Source of the DNA: Ooceraea biroi
Taxonomy: Eukaryota > Arthropoda > Insecta > Hymenoptera > Formicidae
Assembly: GCF_003672135.1 (NCBI RefSeq)
Contig: NC_039511.1
Span: 1,080,464-1,144,463, forward strand
Direction: 5' to 3'
DNA length: 64,000 bases
Part shown: in pieces, positions 61,680 through 64,000 of the stretch
How the letters are laid out: every line of letters begins with the position of its first letter
Position numbering within the stretch: position 1 is the stretch's first letter
Position numbers and translations under genes: made by a program
The notes under the pieces: generated by a model
Told to the model about the DNA's origin: nothing
Database searches by the model: none
Seen by the model: the letters and a program-made list of their open reading frames with translations, nothing else

Positions 61680-64000
61680 ATGGATACACGAGGCATCGAA
61701 GTCACGAATCAGCTCCGGGTGAGTTATCGTCTGCACAACGTATGTACAATGTACAATTGTACGTTTCACGGTACTAAATTCGTACAATCCGAGCATACCA
61801 GTTTTTACGTCCTTTCGTGTAGCTATGAATGATTAATTTCATGTATTATTCATTTTTACGTCGTCTCGATAGCACATTCTTCTTAATTCTTTTTTCTTCG
61901 AGAGCCTGGAATGCGGAAGTGATCGGCGAAACTTGTCAATTCCGAGTACTCGATGTTAATTGTAGGACAGAATTAAAAGTTTTTTTGAAACGTGAAAATT
62001 ACGCGTCATATATTTCTGTAGGGATTAAGACAATCCCTTTGATTATCTCAATCGCCGGCGCTCTGATGCGTCGAGCTAGGAAGACTGAAAATAATATGCG
62101 AAATATCGTTTGATCTGTCTTATGTATAAAGGCGAGGCTGACAAACGTCGGTCAGTCCTGACATAGACCCTGTAGAGCATGCTATGAATAAAGAGACGAG
62201 TTGTATCACATTTATAAGGTAGAACTATCTTATTATCTAATTGGCAATCAAGTTTTATAATTTAAGTCGATAAGGAGAAAGATAAGGAAGAAACCTGAGA
62301 TATTTTATATATTTATTAAGTAATTTTGTGTATGCATAATTTTGGCCTTACAGAGCGCCATTCGTGCCAAGCTTATGGAGCTAGGAGTCCGCTACGATGA
62401 GGAACTGCCAGACTACATACTGGTGATGGTAGTGAACAAGAAATCTCGTCAGCAGATGCACGATGATCTGAATCTGTTCCTGGAAGACTGCACGACTGCA
62501 TTTGTGGACTGGCTACACGACCAAGTGCTGAAGAAACTGCAGAAGGTCACTGTGGCAAAAAAGAAATCGTCCCGTGAATTTGTGCCCACGGTGGTGGTGA
62601 AGCAGGAGGGCGAGAAGAAGAAACGCAAGATATCCGCGACCTTGTTCTTGGAAGATCAGCCGGCAGAGCAAACCACTGCTGAGAGGTCCTCACAGGACAA
62701 GACTCCGAAAAACGATAAGCAACAGACCAAGTCAACCGTGCCCAATCAAACCTTGGAGCAAAGTAGCAACAAGAGCACTGAGAAAAACGTAAAGACTGTG
62801 TGTCAGGAATCCACCGCGTCGAAGAGGCCGCAACAGACTTCGACTCGCGACGACAGTATGACAAAGCAAATCGCCGATGCAGCGGAGAGTTCCGCTACGA
62901 GGGTAGTCGTGGATCCGCATCAAAAATCGGACGAAGCATCGAGCAAGAACTTGAAGAGATCATTAGAGGCGTCGAGTAGCCGTCACGAAATCAGTGCGGA
63001 GAAGAGGGACAACGAGGCGAAGCGGTCGAAGCCGAGCGAGGAGGAGAAGGAGGACTCAGCCACATCGTCCCCAGATACGACATCGAGGAAGCTCAAGTCT
63101 TGCGTGAACAAGCCAAAGATCACATCGGTCGTGTCGGTGAAAAATCGGCTGGGTGTGATGTCACCGCGGAAGAAATTCGAGACCTACCGAGAGAAGGAGG
63201 GCAATGGTCGTTACCGACCAGTGGAAAGGCGGTTCGAGAAGCCGCATCGCTACGACGGTAGCCGCGGCAGGAACAGAAATTTCGAGGCGGACGAGCGAGG
63301 CGCCAGGCGGAACCGCGACGTCGACTCGTCGCGCCATCACGAGACGGGCAAGCTGAACGACATCCGGAGTCGCATAGAGAGCAGCAAGAACGAGAGACTG
63401 AGCAAAAGCTCCCAAGAGTCCAGGGAGAGGACTCAGAGTTCCGGCTCGAAAGCAGACCCGAGTGCGAAGAAGCTCGCGTGCACCATCAAGGATCGCCTGG
63501 GCGTCGTCAATAATAAAGTGCAGAAGCAGTCCGCCAAGTCGCAGGAGATTGCGGATTACAGGGGTAACCAGAAGTGTTCAATCTCGGAGCAAGCCGGCAA
63601 CAGCAAGAACATCAAGGACCGACTGGGCCCATTGAGAAACAGAGTGGGTCAAAAGAAGAGGCAGTCGCGCAACGAAGACGAACCTCCAAACTCCTTAAGT
63701 CTTAGCGTCGAGGTGGAAAGAGAGGAGGAAGAGGACGAACTGGACAACGACGATCAGTCTTCGGGTCCCGTGAAGTCGCACATAGTCGCCGTGAACAGAC
63801 CCACGTCTCACGGTGTTGCGCGGATCGAGAAGAAACGTTCGAAAGCGCCGAACGAAATGGCGAAATCGCAGCTGGATAAAACGGACAGGGGCGCGTCTAG
63901 CGACGTGGACGAAGATATCGAGGACACGAGATTGTCGAGCAAAGTGATCGTCACGCCAAGACCGTTGAAGCCGCTACAGCCGACGCAGAAACGTGCGACG
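61680..64000 (+). CDS. ZC3H14: ZC3H14/Nab2 poly(A)-binding protein, 5' part
   Basis: Coding exons 61680-61718 and 62354-64000 join in phase 0 and stay open to the window edge, giving the first 562 residues. Nab2/ZC3H14 binds poly(A) RNA in the nucleus and limits poly(A) tail length. The N-terminus (MDTRGIEVTNQLR, then SAIRAKLMELGVRYDEELPDYILVMVVNKKSRQQM, continuing DDLNLFLEDCTTAFVDWLHDQVLKKL) matches the PWI-like fold of ZC3H14. The remainder in view is a long Ser/Lys/Glu-rich low-complexity linker with basic segments and three spaced copies of (V/I)K(D/N)RLG. The CCCH zinc fingers that bind RNA lie beyond the window. The tiny first exon is supported by phase and by the human start of similar length. 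Confidence 0.88.
61719..62353 (+). other. ZC3H14: ZC3H14 intron 1
   Basis: A 635-base GT-AG intron. An open frame at 61829-62113 has no domain and no splice support, so it is taken as intron sequence. Confidence 0.7.

Noticed and set aside
1..64000. tRNA, rRNA and CRISPR features
   Set aside because: Looked for tRNA B-box-like GGTTCGA contexts and regularly spaced direct repeats; hits such as 14974 and 35441 lack a tRNA fold, and no CRISPR-like array is expected or seen in this eukaryotic DNA.

Overview
The window is animal nuclear DNA, most likely from a hymenopteran insect. The evidence is small GT-AG introns, AT-rich intergenic DNA broken by CpG-rich promoter islands, TTAGG-type motifs and proteins of insect character; an ant is my best guess, from general character only. 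Open reading frames are interrupted, so I rebuilt genes by joining exons at splice sites and checking that every junction keeps the reading frame and matches the protein family. Seven conserved genes and one unfamiliar gene were rebuilt this way.

Layout, left to right. 1-3.2 kb: no gene supported. 3.2-4.1 kb (-): mitochondrial carrier of the SLC25A51 (NAD+) type, divergent from 5.1-9.1 kb (+): very-long-chain acyl-CoA dehydrogenase, complete in 8 exons. 13.1-15.4 kb (-): leucine carboxyl methyltransferase 1, 4 exons. 17.8-31.3 kb (-): glycogenin, 9 exons, with a 7-base first coding exon, a His/Gln-rich insert and a roughly 630-residue Ala/Glu/Lys-rich tail beyond the usual C-terminus. 31.6-34.4 kb: two non-autonomous DNA transposons with long terminal inverted repeats and exact target-site duplications, lying in the shared upstream region of glycogenin and the next gene. 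35.1-53.5 kb (+): a Dbl-family Rho GEF of the MCF2L/DBS type (Sec14, spectrin-like, DH, PH, SH3), 16 exons. Its first intron of 12.9 kb holds an independent same-strand gene (44.7-46.1 kb) for an unfamiliar 382-residue protein that may derive from a mobile element. 57.6-58.9 kb (+): adenylate kinase 2. 60.1-61.1 kb: a fold-back array of roughly 50-base repeats. 61.7 kb to the window end (+): ZC3H14/Nab2, 5' part only.

Functionally, several neighbours concern energy metabolism: mitochondrial NAD+ import, fatty-acid beta-oxidation, mitochondrial intermembrane adenylate exchange and glycogen priming. The others act in PP2A methylation, Rho signalling and poly(A) RNA binding. I see no evidence that they form a regulatory unit. 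The observations most worth following are the uncharacterised gene inside the GEF intron, the modular glycogenin with a stop codon at the start of the intron after its usual C-terminus, the stop-free 87-base intron in AK2, and the two transposons with tandemly repeated ends.
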